Assembly: GCA_902478785.1 (NCBI GenBank)
Contig: CABSMJ010000014.1
Location: 1 to 54,565 of the forward strand
Source: an uncultured Oscillospiraceae bacterium
GTDB taxonomy: Bacteria; Bacillota; Clostridia; Oscillospirales; Oscillospiraceae
Direction of reading: 5' to 3'
DNA length: 54,565 bases
The notes under the pieces are model-generated. The model saw nothing but the letters and a program-made list of their open reading frames with translations. It searched no databases and was not told the DNA's origin. This document shows positions 16,008 to 24,138 of this stretch, piece after piece. The stretch's first letter is position 1. Each line of letters opens with the position of its first letter. The position numbers and the translations under genes are program-made.

Positions 16008-16492
16008 AGGGAGCGGGATGTCTTTTGCTGCTGGGTGCCGCCGGGGCGGTACAGCTGAACCTGATGGGGGAGCACCGGCGGGAGCTGGAGCTGCTGGCAG
16101 GCCTGGAGGCAGCCCTGGAGCGGATGGCGGAGACGGTGCGCCTGGAGCGGATGCCTATGCCCAGGCTCATCGAGCGTCTCTCCCGAAGCGGGGCAGAGGT
16201 GGTGCGTCCTTTTTTTGCCTGCGTTCTGGTGGGGATGAAAAGGGGAGGGAGCCTGGAGACGGCCTGGAAGGCCGCGGTGGAGGAACTGCACCCGGCGGCG
16301 CAGGTGCGGGAATTGCTGCTGGAGCTGCACCTGGACGGAGACGAGGAGACAGTGGTGGCCCAGCTCCGCCACGCCGCCCAGGGCGTAGAGCGCTGCCGGA
16401 CAGAGAAGCGCCGGCAGCGGCGGGAGAAGGAGAAGCTCTCCGCGTCCCTCAGCTTTTCCGCCGCAGCGCTGGCCATACTTTTACTGATTTGA
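16001..16492 (+). CDS. spoIIIAB: Stage III sporulation protein AB
   Basis: A 163-aa protein with an N-terminal hydrophobic segment (about 3-17) and another at the C terminus (about 148-163). It resembles GspF-like membrane components in the SpoIIIA channel. The middle is helical and charged (RMAETVRLERMPMPRLIERL). It overlaps spoIIIAA and precedes spoIIIAC by 11 nt, so coupling is likely. Confidence 0.9.
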   Translation: MLKGAGCLLLLGAAGAVQLNLMGEHRRELELLAGLEAALERMAETVRLERMPMPRLIERLSRSGAEVVRPFFACVLVGMKRGGSLETAWKAAVEELHPAAQVRELLLELHLDGDEETVVAQLRHAAQGVERCRTEKRRQRREKEKLSASLSFSAAALAILLLI

Positions 16493-16503
16493 GGTTTGAG
16501 ACC

Positions 16504-16698
16504 ATGGATGTGGATCTGATTTTCAAGATAGCTGCCATCGGAATCCTGGTGGCCGTGCTGAACCAGCTGCTGATCCGCTCGGGCCGGGAGGAGCAGGCCA
16601 TGATGACCACCCTGGCAGGCCTGGTGGTGGTGCTGATGATCCTGGTGCAGCAGATCAGCAATCTCTTCGAGCTGGTCAAGCAGCTGTTCCACTTCTGA
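16504..16698 (+). CDS. spoIIIAC: Stage III sporulation protein AC
   Basis: A 64-aa protein with two transmembrane helices (about 6-24 and 37-56) separated by the cytoplasmic loop IRSGREEQAMM. This is the normal size for SpoIIIAC. The ATG at 16504 (MDVDLIFKIAAIG) is chosen by family alignment; a longer frame upstream overlaps spoIIIAB and is spurious. The stop overlaps the spoIIIAD start by one base. Confidence 0.93.
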   Translation: MDVDLIFKIAAIGILVAVLNQLLIRSGREEQAMMTTLAGLVVVLMILVQQISNLFELVKQLFHF

Positions 16699-17084
16699 TG
16701 GAACAGGTCATTCAAGTTGCTGTCCTATGCCTGCTGGGCGCGCTGGTGACGCTTTTGCTGAAGAAGGGAAGTCCGGAGACGGCGCTGTTGCTGTCCCTGG
16801 GCATCGGCGTGGCGGCGCTGCTTTTTTTGCTGCAGGACGCGGAGGAGATCGTCTCCTTTTTAGGGGAGCTGATGGAGCGGACTGCGGTGCCGCAAGAGGT
16901 GTTCTTGCCGCTGTTCAAGACCATCGGCATCGCTCTGGTGGCCCGGACCGGCAGCGATCTCTGCCGGGACGCGGGGGAGTCCGCCCTGGCCTCCCTGGTG
17001 GAGACAACCGGGTCTTTCTGTGCGGTGCTGGTATCTTTGCCGCTGCTGCGGGCGGTGCTGTCCCTGCTTTTGGAGTTGATGTGA
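16698..17084 (+). CDS. spoIIIAD: Stage III sporulation protein AD
   Basis: A 128-aa membrane protein with about four hydrophobic helices (4-20, 25-45, 72-84 and 105-126). It belongs to the SpoIIIAC/AD family, predicted export-gate-like parts of the feeding-tube channel. The start overlaps the spoIIIAC stop (TGATG), which implies translational coupling. Confidence 0.92.
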   Translation: MEQVIQVAVLCLLGALVTLLLKKGSPETALLLSLGIGVAALLFLLQDAEEIVSFLGELMERTAVPQEVFLPLFKTIGIALVARTGSDLCRDAGESALASLVETTGSFCAVLVSLPLLRAVLSLLLELM

Positions 17085-17087
17085 ACG

Positions 17088-18173
17088 ATGGGAAAAAAGC
17101 TGATTTGTGCCCTGCTCTTTGTGCTGATGCTGACCACGCCTGTTCGGGCGGCAGAGGTGCCGGAGGAGGTGACGGATGCCGTCCCGGAGCAGGCAGAGGA
17201 GATGCTGGGGGACCTTGACAGCGACGGGACCGCCGACTCCTTGCAGGAGGGACTGGCTGGGATCTGGGACCGGGTCAGCGGACAGGTGGGCGACATTCTG
17301 CGGGAGCGGCTGCGGGATGTGGTGGCGCTGCTGCTGGTGGTGCTGCTGTGCGGTGTGGTGGACGGTACCTTTCAGAGCGTGGGCGGCCGCCGCATCAGCA
17401 ACTATACGCCCATGGCCGGAGCGCTGTCCATTACCCTCCTTTCAGCGGGCAGTCTCCACTCCCTGATCGGTCTGGGGACCAGCACCATGGAGGAGCTGTC
17501 CGTCTTTTCCAAGGCGCTGCTGCCCACCCTGGCCGCCGCCACGGCCGCCAGCGGCTCCATCACCGGGGCCACCTTCCGGCAGGTGTTCACCGTCTTTTTT
17601 GTGGATCTGCTGCTGAATCTGGTCAATGGGCTGTTGGTGCCCATGGTCTATCTGTACATCTGCGCCCTGACAGCCTCGGTCATGCTGCCGGGCAATTCCC
17701 TGGAGGGGGTGGCGCAAGCCTTGAAAAAGATCATCACCTGGACTCTTACCAGCGCTCTGCTGGTGTTCACCGGCTATCTCACCATCACCGGCGTGGTGGC
17801 AGGCTCTGCCGACGCCATGACGGTGAAGCTGACCAAGATGACCATTTCCAGCGTGGTGCCGGTAGTGGGGTCCATCCTATCGGAAGCCACGGAGACGGTG
17901 TTGGCCGGCGCAGGCATCCTGCGCAACACCATCGGCGTATTCGGGATGCTGGCAGTGCTGGCGGCCTGCGTGCTGCCCTTTTTGCAGCTGGGGATCCAGT
18001 ATCTGCTCTACAAGCTGGCGGCCTTTGTCTCCGGCACCGTGGGGGCACCGCCCATGGTGAAGCTGCTCTCCGGACTGGGAGGCGCCTTCGGGCTGGTGTT
18101 GGGCATGACGGGCACCTGCGCGCTGCTGCTGATCGTGTCCATCGTTTCCTCGGTGGCGGCGGTGGTGCCATGA
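17088..18173 (+). CDS. spoIIIAE: Stage III sporulation protein AE
   Basis: A 361-aa polytopic membrane protein starting with a cleavable-looking signal (MGKKLICALLFVLMLTTPVRAAE). A short acidic external segment (about 22-50) precedes several membrane helices from residue 65 to the C terminus. Motifs such as GVVDGTFQSVGGRRISNYTP fit the family. SpoIIIAE is a core channel membrane component. The stop overlaps the spoIIIAF start. Confidence 0.93.
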   Translation: MGKKLICALLFVLMLTTPVRAAEVPEEVTDAVPEQAEEMLGDLDSDGTADSLQEGLAGIWDRVSGQVGDILRERLRDVVALLLVVLLCGVVDGTFQSVGGRRISNYTPMAGALSITLLSAGSLHSLIGLGTSTMEELSVFSKALLPTLAAATAASGSITGATFRQVFTVFFVDLLLNLVNGLLVPMVYLYICALTASVMLPGNSLEGVAQALKKIITWTLTSALLVFTGYLTITGVVAGSADAMTVKLTKMTISSVVPVVGSILSEATETVLAGAGILRNTIGVFGMLAVLAACVLPFLQLGIQYLLYKLAAFVSGTVGAPPMVKLLSGLGGAFGLVLGMTGTCALLLIVSIVSSVAAVVP

Positions 18174-18643
18174 TGGGATCGCTGCGTGAATGGCTGACGG
18201 GCCTCATCGCCGCGGCCATGCTGGTGGCGGTGGCGGACAGCCTGATCCCGGACGGCGCCGTTCGAAAGATCGCCGGCTTCACCGGCGGGCTCGTCCTCCT
18301 TGTGGTGCTGGTACAGCCCGTGCTGCACTTGGAGACGGACCGCCTCCGGCAGAGCTTTGAGACCTATGCCGCCCAGATCGATGCCCTGGAGGAGGAATTC
18401 ACCACCCAGAACCAGAGTGAGCTCAAAGGGCGCATAGAGGAAACCACCGCATCATATATATGCGACAAGGCAGCAAGCCTGGGCCTGGACTGCCAGGTGA
18501 GCGTAACAGCGGAGGAGGGGGAGAACGGAGTGCCCATTCCCAGCTCCGCGGAGATCACAGGGCCGTATCAGGAGGAGTTGGCGGCCTATATGGAATCGGA
18601 GCTGGGGATCCCGCGGGACCGCCAGATCTGGAAAGGACCGTAA
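18170..18643 (+). CDS. spoIIIAF: Stage III sporulation protein AF
   Basis: A 157-aa protein with two N-terminal membrane helices (about 6-22 and 33-50) and a soluble C-terminal domain. The soluble part (about 55-157) is the ring-forming domain type of SpoIIIAF. The ATG at 18170 overlaps the spoIIIAE stop (ATGATGG); a second ATG follows directly, so the start could be one codon later. Confidence 0.9.
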   Translation: MMGSLREWLTGLIAAAMLVAVADSLIPDGAVRKIAGFTGGLVLLVVLVQPVLHLETDRLRQSFETYAAQIDALEEEFTTQNQSELKGRIEETTASYICDKAASLGLDCQVSVTAEEGENGVPIPSSAEITGPYQEELAAYMESELGIPRDRQIWKGP

Positions 18644-18647
18644 CGGG

Positions 18648-19181
18648 ATGGAAAAAAAGCAGGTACAGCGATGGAAGCCCATTTGGGACAAATATAAATT
18701 TGTGGTGCTGGTGGCGGCAGCGGGTATCGCACTGCTGCTCTGGCCCTCCTCGGCAGAGAAAACGGACCAGACGTCCGGCACTGCTGCGGCTGCGGAGACC
18801 GACGAGACGTCACTGCAGGACACCGAGAAACGGATGGAGGCGATCTTGTCCCACATCCACGGTGTGGGGCAGCTGGAGCTGATGCTGACGCTGGATAAAA
18901 GCGCCGCCAGTCAATATGTGCAGGATACGGAGCTGACGTACAGCGGTCAGACACAGGCGCCAGACGAGTACCAGCGCAGTTCGGAGACGGTGGTCCTCTC
19001 CCAGGGGAGCGGACAGGAGGGACTGGTGCTGGAGGAGAGCGTGTACCCCATCTATCGGGGCGCACTGGTGGTCTGCGAAGGGGGAGGAAACGCAGAGGTG
19101 AGGTTGGCGGTCACGGCGGCGGTAGCCGCCCTGACGGGGCTGAGCTCGGATCGGATCACGGTGGCAACATGGCAAGAATAA
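18648..19181 (+). CDS. spoIIIAG: Stage III sporulation protein AG
   Basis: A 177-aa protein with one membrane segment (about 20-37), a Thr/Ala/Glu-rich linker and a beta-rich ring-building motif in the C-terminal part (about 60-177). In Bacillus, AG forms a large stacked ring in the intermembrane space. Its start is 4 nt after the spoIIIAF stop. Confidence 0.9.
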   Translation: MEKKQVQRWKPIWDKYKFVVLVAAAGIALLLWPSSAEKTDQTSGTAAAAETDETSLQDTEKRMEAILSHIHGVGQLELMLTLDKSAASQYVQDTELTYSGQTQAPDEYQRSSETVVLSQGSGQEGLVLEESVYPIYRGALVVCEGGGNAEVRLAVTAAVAALTGLSSDRITVATWQE

Positions 19182-19222
19182 TCATATGGAAACAGGGAAA
19201 GAAACTTTGGAGGAGAGGCAGC

Positions 19223-19783
19223 ATGAGAAAAATCTGGAAGAGAAACACAGTGGTAGCAGCGGTACTTTTGCTGGTGTGCGCAGCAGTCTATCTCAACTGG
19301 CGCTATACCGACGGCGCAGCCCAGGCGGGAAAAGTCCTGGGGCAGTCCACGCTGGTGTCTGGGGAGACCTCCAGCGACGAGGTGGAGGTCTCCGGCGATG
19401 TGGATGAGGACGCGGTGTACACGGGGGACGACTACTTTGCCACCGCCCGGCTGACCCGTCAGCAGGCCAGAGACAACGCCAAGGCGCTGCTGGAGGAGGC
19501 TGCGGCCCAGGAGAGTGCCGATCAGGACGTGCGCAATGAGGCCTCTGCCGGTATTCAGGTGCTGGCCTCCTATACCACCACCGAGGCCCAGATCGAGAAC
19601 CTGGTCACGGCCAAGGGGTATCCCGACTGCGTGGCCTTCATGGGGGCGGAGAGCATCAGCGTAGTGGTGTCCACACCGGAGGACGCAGAGCTCTCGGCGG
19701 AGGACGTGGCCAAGATCACCGACATCGCTGTTACCGAAACCGGGTACAAAGCGAACCAGATCAAAGTGATAAAAGCAAATTGA
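19223..19783 (+). CDS. spoIIIAH: Stage III sporulation protein AH
   Basis: A 186-aa bitopic protein: basic N terminus MRKIWKR, one membrane helix (about 9-24), an acidic linker (50-75), and a C-terminal YscJ/FliF-like ring-building domain (about 100-186). SpoIIIAH binds SpoIIQ across the two spore membranes. GGAGGAGAGG precedes the ATG at 19223, which is preferred over an in-frame start 54 nt upstream inside spoIIIAG. Confidence 0.92.
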   Translation: MRKIWKRNTVVAAVLLLVCAAVYLNWRYTDGAAQAGKVLGQSTLVSGETSSDEVEVSGDVDEDAVYTGDDYFATARLTRQQARDNAKALLEEAAAQESADQDVRNEASAGIQVLASYTTTEAQIENLVTAKGYPDCVAFMGAESISVVVSTPEDAELSAEDVAKITDIAVTETGYKANQIKVIKAN

Positions 19784-19786
19784 CAG

Positions 19787-19815
19787 TTGTATTTTCTGCA
19801 CTTCCATGCTAAAAT
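19787..19815 (+). promoter_or_regulatory. Promoter of yqhY and the downstream cluster
   Basis: TTGTAT (19787-19792), 17-bp spacer, TAAAAT (19810-19815) with TGC directly before it. It allows vegetative expression of yqhY-nusB independent of the sporulation operon. Confidence 0.6.
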
Positions 19816-19885
19816 AATGTAATCGATTCCAAAGTTGTGCAGGACCCACAAAAGACACACTTGCAATAGAGGAGAGTACGATACT

Positions 19886-20245
19886 ATGGGCGACAACAAA
19901 GAGTATCTGACGCATCCCGAGGAAAACGGGAGCATCAACATATCGGAGGATGTGGTGGCCGCCATCGCGGCTGGCGCCGCCTGTGAAGTGGAAGGCGTCT
20001 CCGGCATGATGTCCGGCGGCGGCAATGTCTCCGACCTGATGAAGAAGAACCCCGCCCGGGGCGTGAAGATCAGCTGCAACGGCGAGTCCATCACGCTGGA
20101 TCTGTTTGTGACGGTGCAGTATGGCCACCCTATCCCTGAGATGGCTCAGAATGTGCAGCAGGCCGTGGCCACCGCTGTGGCAGACTCCACCGGCTTTACC
20201 GTCAGCGCCGTCAACGTCCATGTGGGCGGCATCAGCATCGCGTAA
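19886..20245 (+). CDS. yqhY: Asp23/Gls24 family protein (YqhY-like)
   Basis: A 119-aa Asp23/Gls24-family protein. Recognisable stretches are GSINISEDVVAAIAAGAACEV (in part, residues about 13-33), GVKISCNGESITLDLFVTVQYGHPI (in part) and the VHVGGI end. The order spoIIIAH-yqhY-nusB is like B. subtilis, where YqhY is linked to acetyl-CoA carboxylase control; that role is inferred only. ATAGAGGAGAG precedes the ATG. Confidence 0.88.
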   Translation: MGDNKEYLTHPEENGSINISEDVVAAIAAGAACEVEGVSGMMSGGGNVSDLMKKNPARGVKISCNGESITLDLFVTVQYGHPIPEMAQNVQQAVATAVADSTGFTVSAVNVHVGGISIA

Positions 20246-20384
20246 GAAAGAGAAACTGTCGTCTGATGAGGCTTTGTGTGCCCGGTGTCAGACAGAGAAG
20301 GGGAGCGGTCTGCGTTCCCGGAGAGAGGAAGTATCTGCGCCTTTCCCGTAGGGAAGGGTGCGGAGGAAAGAGGAAGAGAGAATT

Positions 20385-20831
20385 ATGGTTCGCAATACTG
20401 CCAGAGAGATCGCCGTACACCTGTCCTATGAGCTGAGCTTCACGGACCTGACCGCGGAAGAGCTGCTGGACCGTCGGCTGACCCCGGAGGCCTTCTCCAC
20501 CCTGGCCGATGAGGACCCGCTGTACCGGGAGGCGCCCAACGCCAAGCAGGCAGCCTATATCCGCGCCCTGGTGCGCGGCGTGGATGAGCACGCCGCCGAG
20601 CTGGACGGCTATATTTCCAAATACGCCAAGGGATGGAATTTCTCCCGGATCCCCCTGGTGGCCTCTGCCATCATGCGGGTGGCCATGTATGAGATCCTCT
20701 ACATGCCGGACATTCCCAACGGCGCGGCCATCAACGAGGCGGTGGAGATCGCCAAGAAGTACGAGACCCCGGAGACTGTGAAGTTCATCAACGGGATTCT
20801 GGGCACTTTCGTGCGGCAGGAAATGGCATAA
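20385..20831 (+). CDS. nusB: Transcription antitermination factor NusB
   Basis: A 148-aa all-alpha protein of NusB length. With NusE (S10) it binds boxA in rRNA leaders to prevent premature termination. Visible family features are ARE(I/L)AVHLSYE at the N terminus and NGAAINEAVEIAKKY with FINGILGTF at the C terminus. The start at 20385 follows GGAAAGAGGAAGAG. It sits between yqhY and xseA. Confidence 0.94.
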   Translation: MVRNTAREIAVHLSYELSFTDLTAEELLDRRLTPEAFSTLADEDPLYREAPNAKQAAYIRALVRGVDEHAAELDGYISKYAKGWNFSRIPLVASAIMRVAMYEILYMPDIPNGAAINEAVEIAKKYETPETVKFINGILGTFVRQEMA

Positions 20832-20843
20832 GCAAAGGCGCAC

Positions 20844-20888
20844 AGAGCGGGGTGCGGCGGCGGACCGCCGCTGCCCGGCTCTTTTTTT
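20844..20888 (+). terminator. Terminator-like hairpin between nusB and xseA
   Basis: An imperfect GC-rich stem (AGAGC...GGCGG with CCGCC...GGCTCT, about 20844-20882) followed by seven T. It could reduce transcription into xseA or simply end the nusB message. Confidence 0.65.
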
Positions 20889-20935
20889 GTCTGAGCGCCC
20901 GGGGTATTTTCTGCGGGAGCAACAAAGGAGGATCT

Positions 20936-22147
20936 ATGGAACAGCACATCTTCGGAGTGGCCGAGGTGAATCAGCTGGTCAAACAGCTGCTGGACGGGGA
21001 ACCGCTGCTTCGCAGTCTCCTGGTGCGGGGAGAACTGTCCAATTATAAGGTGTACCCCTCAGGGCACCACTACTTTACCCTCAAGGACCCGGAGGGGGCA
21101 CTGCGGTGCGTCATGTTCCGGGGACAGGCCTCCCGGCTGCGGTTCCGGCCGGAGAACGGCATGAAGGTCATTGCCCAGGGGCGCATCAGCGTCTTTCCCC
21201 GGGACGGCGCCTATCAGCTCTACTGTGACGCTCTGTCTCCCGACGGAGTGGGGGACCTGTATGTGGCCTTTGAGCAGCTCAAGGCCAAACTCTATGCCGA
21301 GGGGCTCTTTGATCCCGGGCATAAAAAGCCTCTGCCCCGGTACCCTGAGACCATTGCGGTGGTTACTTCCTCCGCTGGCGCGGCGGTCCATGACATGATC
21401 CGCATTCTGCGCCGCCGCTTTCCCATTGCCAAAGTGGTGCTGCTGCCGGTGCGGGTGCAGGGCGTGGAGGCGCCGCCGGAGATCGCCGGCGCTATCCGCT
21501 ACGCCAACCGCTGGCACGTGGGGGATCTCATCATCACCGGCCGGGGCGGCGGCTCCATGGAGGACCTGTGGGCCTTCAACGACGAGCGGGTGGCCCGGGC
21601 CATCTATGACTCGGAGCTGCCGGTGATCTCCGCCGTGGGCCATGAGCCGGATGTGACCATTGCGGACTTTGTAGCCGATGCCAGAGCGTCCACCCCTTCC
21701 AATGCGGCGGAGATCGCCGTGCCCGACCAGGGGGAGCTGCTGCGCTGGCTCCAGGGGGCCAGCACAGCCATGGCCCGGTCGGAGGGAAAACGGCTGGAGA
21801 CTCTGCGGCAGAAGCTGGAGGCCCTGCGGGACAAGCGGGTGCTCCAGGACCAGACTGCCTATGTACAGGACCGGCGGATGGTGCTGGCCCACGACCAGCA
21901 GCGGCTGGGCGATGTGATGCGGGGAGAGCTCTCCCGGCACCGCCAGCGTCTGACGGCCTTGTCCGCCGGATTGGACGCCATGAGCCCCCTGAAGGTTTTG
22001 GGCCGCGGCTATGCCATGGTCCGCTCTCCGGAAGGCGAGGTGGTCCGGCGCTATGACCAGGTATCCCCGGGGGAGCAGGTGACCGTATCCCTGGGCGAAG
22101 GTGCGCTGCGCTGCACCGTGGATGAGACCGTGGAAAGGATGAATTGA
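20936..22147 (+). CDS. xseA: Exodeoxyribonuclease VII large subunit
   Basis: A 403-aa nuclease subunit. The N-terminal OB-fold (VAEVNQLVKQLLDGEPLLRS, then VRGELSNYK) is followed by the catalytic domain with TSSAGAAVHDM, ITGRGGGSMEDLWAFNDE and SAVGHEPDVTIADFVADARASTP (each residue stretch given in part). The rest is coiled coil. With XseB it degrades single-stranded DNA to oligonucleotides. AAAGGAGG sets the ATG at 20936; upstream frame has no site. Confidence 0.95.
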   Translation: MEQHIFGVAEVNQLVKQLLDGEPLLRSLLVRGELSNYKVYPSGHHYFTLKDPEGALRCVMFRGQASRLRFRPENGMKVIAQGRISVFPRDGAYQLYCDALSPDGVGDLYVAFEQLKAKLYAEGLFDPGHKKPLPRYPETIAVVTSSAGAAVHDMIRILRRRFPIAKVVLLPVRVQGVEAPPEIAGAIRYANRWHVGDLIITGRGGGSMEDLWAFNDERVARAIYDSELPVISAVGHEPDVTIADFVADARASTPSNAAEIAVPDQGELLRWLQGASTAMARSEGKRLETLRQKLEALRDKRVLQDQTAYVQDRRMVLAHDQQRLGDVMRGELSRHRQRLTALSAGLDAMSPLKVLGRGYAMVRSPEGEVVRRYDQVSPGEQVTVSLGEGALRCTVDETVERMN

Positions 22148-22148
22148 G

Positions 22149-22394
22149 ATGGCAGGCAAGAAAAAGATGTCCTTTGAGGAGCAGATCACCCGGCTGGAGG
22201 AGATCGTGGCGGCCCTGGAGAAGGGCGACGCCCAGCTGGCGGATTCCCTGGCCCTTTTTGAGGAGGGCACCAAGCTGGCTGCCTCCTGTACCGCCATGCT
22301 GGACGAGGCGGAGCAGAAGGTGGTGGCGCTGATGAAGGGCCCCGACGGCGCCCCGGTGGAGACGCCCTTTGCAGATGAGGAGGCGAGCCGATGA
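22149..22394 (+). CDS. xseB: Exodeoxyribonuclease VII small subunit
   Basis: An 81-aa helical subunit typical of XseB: MSFEEQITRLEEIVAALEKG (7-26) then LADSLALFEEGTKLAASC. It starts 1 nt after the xseA stop and ends overlapping the ispA start (ATGA), so all three are coupled. Confidence 0.94.
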   Translation: MAGKKKMSFEEQITRLEEIVAALEKGDAQLADSLALFEEGTKLAASCTAMLDEAEQKVVALMKGPDGAPVETPFADEEASR

Positions 22395-23260
22395 GCTATC
22401 AGGAACAGTATGAGACCTACCGCCAGGCGGTGGAGACCTATCTGGAGGGACTGTTTACCGACCAGCACCCCTGGAAAGACCTCTATGAGGCCATGCGATA
22501 CAGCATCCTTGCCGGCGGCAAGCGGATCCGCCCGGTGCTGACGCTGGAGTTTGCCCGGCTGTGCGGATTGGACTGGCACCTGGCGCTGCCTGTGGGCTGC
22601 GCTTTGGAGCTGGTCCACACCTATTCCCTCATCCACGACGACCTGCCCTGTATGGACGACGACGACCTGCGTCGGGGCAAGCCCACCAACCACAAGGTCT
22701 ACGGCGAGACCCTGGCCGTCCTGGCCGGAGATGCACTGCAGCCGGAGGCCTTCCGTCTGATGCTCACCGCCCCGGAGCTCTCCGCCCAGCAGCGGGCGGA
22801 GTGCGCCCTGATCCTGGCCCGGGCCGCTGGAGCCGACGGCATGGTGGCGGGACAGGTGCTGGATACCCTGCACCACCTGACGGGCCGGGAGGAGATCGCC
22901 GGGATGCACCGGCTCAAGACCGGCGCCATGATCGCCGGCGCCTGCGAGCTGGGCGCAGCCGCCGCCGGAGCGGGGGAGACCTTGCGCCAGGCTGCCCGGG
23001 AGTACGGCTACGCTCTGGGCCTGGCTTTCCAGATCAGGGATGATATGCTGGATGTGATGGGGGACGAGGCCACCTTCGGAAAACCCATCGGCTCTGACCG
23101 GGAGGAGGGCAAGGTGACCTTTGTGGACCTGCTGGGTCTGGAGGGATGCGAGGCGGAGGTGCTCAAGTACACCGCTCAGGCCAAGGCCGCCCTGGCTCCG
23201 CTGGGGGAGACGGACTTCCTGGAACAGCTGGCCGATACCCTGTCCACTCGTAAGGTCTGA
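22391..23260 (+). CDS. ispA: Polyprenyl synthetase (farnesyl/geranyl diphosphate synthase)
   Basis: A 289-aa short-chain trans-prenyltransferase that condenses IPP with DMAPP and GPP to make farnesyl diphosphate. The first Asp-rich motif DDLPCMDDDD starts at residue 83 and the second, DDMLD, is at 217-221; GGKRIRP (42-48) binds IPP. The Asp-rich motif with four intervening residues fits bacterial FPP synthases. It works with dxs, two genes downstream, in isoprenoid synthesis. The start overlaps xseB. Confidence 0.94.
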   Translation: MSYQEQYETYRQAVETYLEGLFTDQHPWKDLYEAMRYSILAGGKRIRPVLTLEFARLCGLDWHLALPVGCALELVHTYSLIHDDLPCMDDDDLRRGKPTNHKVYGETLAVLAGDALQPEAFRLMLTAPELSAQQRAECALILARAAGADGMVAGQVLDTLHHLTGREEIAGMHRLKTGAMIAGACELGAAAAGAGETLRQAAREYGYALGLAFQIRDDMLDVMGDEATFGKPIGSDREEGKVTFVDLLGLEGCEAEVLKYTAQAKAALAPLGETDFLEQLADTLSTRKV

Positions 23261-23274
23261 AAGAGAACTCAACT

Positions 23275-23303
23275 GCGCGCGCCGCAAAGGCGCGCGCTTT
23301 TTT
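23275..23303 (+). terminator. Terminator after ispA
   Basis: A 9-bp all-GC stem GCGCGCGCC/GGCGCGCGC (23275-23283 with 23289-23297) followed by TTTTTT. It separates ispA from the downstream RNA gene, which has its own promoter. Confidence 0.88.
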
Positions 23304-23363
23304 GTTAGAAAAAGCGCAGGCAGGCCATCGCAAAAAATTCACATTTTGCATATACGGAATATG

Positions 23364-23392
23364 TTGTATATTCATGCGGAACGTGTTATACT
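23364..23392 (+). promoter_or_regulatory. Promoter of the OLE RNA
   Basis: TTGTAT (23364-23369), 17-bp spacer, TATACT (23387-23392) preceded by TGT. The predicted start is near 23399, directly at the beginning of the structured non-coding stretch. Confidence 0.75.
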
Positions 23393-23398
23393 AGAAAC

Positions 23399-24102
23399 CG
23401 CTAAGCAGCGGCGCAGTATTCTAGTCGTTCCCGCCGTTTTCCAGGAAGGGCCTAAAAATCCTTTGAAGGGCACATCGATGAAGTCCTTGGTGCCTGCTTG
23501 AGACGCCCAGTCTTGGGTGGGTGCTGGGGGGAAGCGCGGCTTGCCGTGCTTGCGGTGGTAGGGCGCTCTCCAATGGCATGGAGAACCCGACCCTGCCTCC
23601 GTGGAGACCTGTTCTTGTGCGCAGACGTACTCCCCTGGTGGTATTTCGGCCTGTGTACGAAGCAGATTTGAACCTGCAATGCGGTGCAGCGGCGCGTTTT
23701 GCGCCAAAGTGCTGTGTGCAGAGTAGCCTGCCTTGAGTGGGTCTGGCGGATGGGAGATCAGACCAATTCTGCTCCGGCCAGAGCGGAATGCGTTATCGCT
23801 CCCTGAAACCTTTCCTGCAAAAGAGGCTAAGAAACGGTTGGGAACGCCGTGGAAATCACCTAGGCTGTCTTAACCGGGTCGCAGAGGGATTGCAGTGCGG
23901 ACTAAGTGGCAGTCGGGTCCCATGGATGGGCGACACCATGGCATGGCGCCAAAGGGGAAACCACCTGATCGGCAACGAGAGGCGCGCCATGGGGAAATCC
24001 AACCCGTACCTAAGCCGTAAGATTTACCTCTGCTTACCGCCGCTGACTTAGCATTTGGCGAATTCCCCGCCGTGACCGTAACAGGCGGCCCGGCGGGTTT
24101 TT
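23399..24102 (+). ncRNA. ole: OLE (ornate, large, extremophilic) RNA
   Basis: About 700 nt without a plausible gene, lying between ispA and a small membrane protein upstream of dxs; this is the described location of OLE RNA, and size also fits. It has a promoter directly before it and a terminal hairpin. Helices I can see include AGCGCGGC/GCCGTGCT (23533-23550), GGTAGGG/CCCTGCC enclosing TCTCCA/TGGAGA (23557-23597), GGCGC/GCGCC (23691-23705), GGTCTG/CAGACC (23740-23764), CATGGCGC/GCGCCATG (23942-23991) and nested CTAAG/CTTAG with GTAAG/CTTAC (24010-24051). OLE forms a membrane-bound ribonucleoprotein with OapA, linked to cold, alcohol and Mg2+ stress in Bacillus halodurans. Exact ends and a covariance match are unverified. 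Confidence 0.85.
24066..24102 (+). terminator. 3' hairpin of the OLE RNA
   Basis: CCCGCCG (24066-24072) pairs with CGGCGGG (24091-24097) over an 18-nt loop and is followed by TTTTT. It likely defines the RNA 3' end, with some read-through needed for oapA unless another promoter exists. Confidence 0.7.
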
Positions 24103-24138
24103 ATTTTGTAAGGCGGCTGTTCCGCCGGGAGGTACTCT

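Noticed and set aside
21059..23287. A 742-codon minus-strand frame over xseA, xseB and ispA
   Set aside because: Antisense shadow; no family resemblance and no ribosome site.
23372..24051. Short open frames in both directions inside the OLE RNA region
   Set aside because: None has a ribosome site or recognisable motif, and the DNA is better explained by RNA helices.
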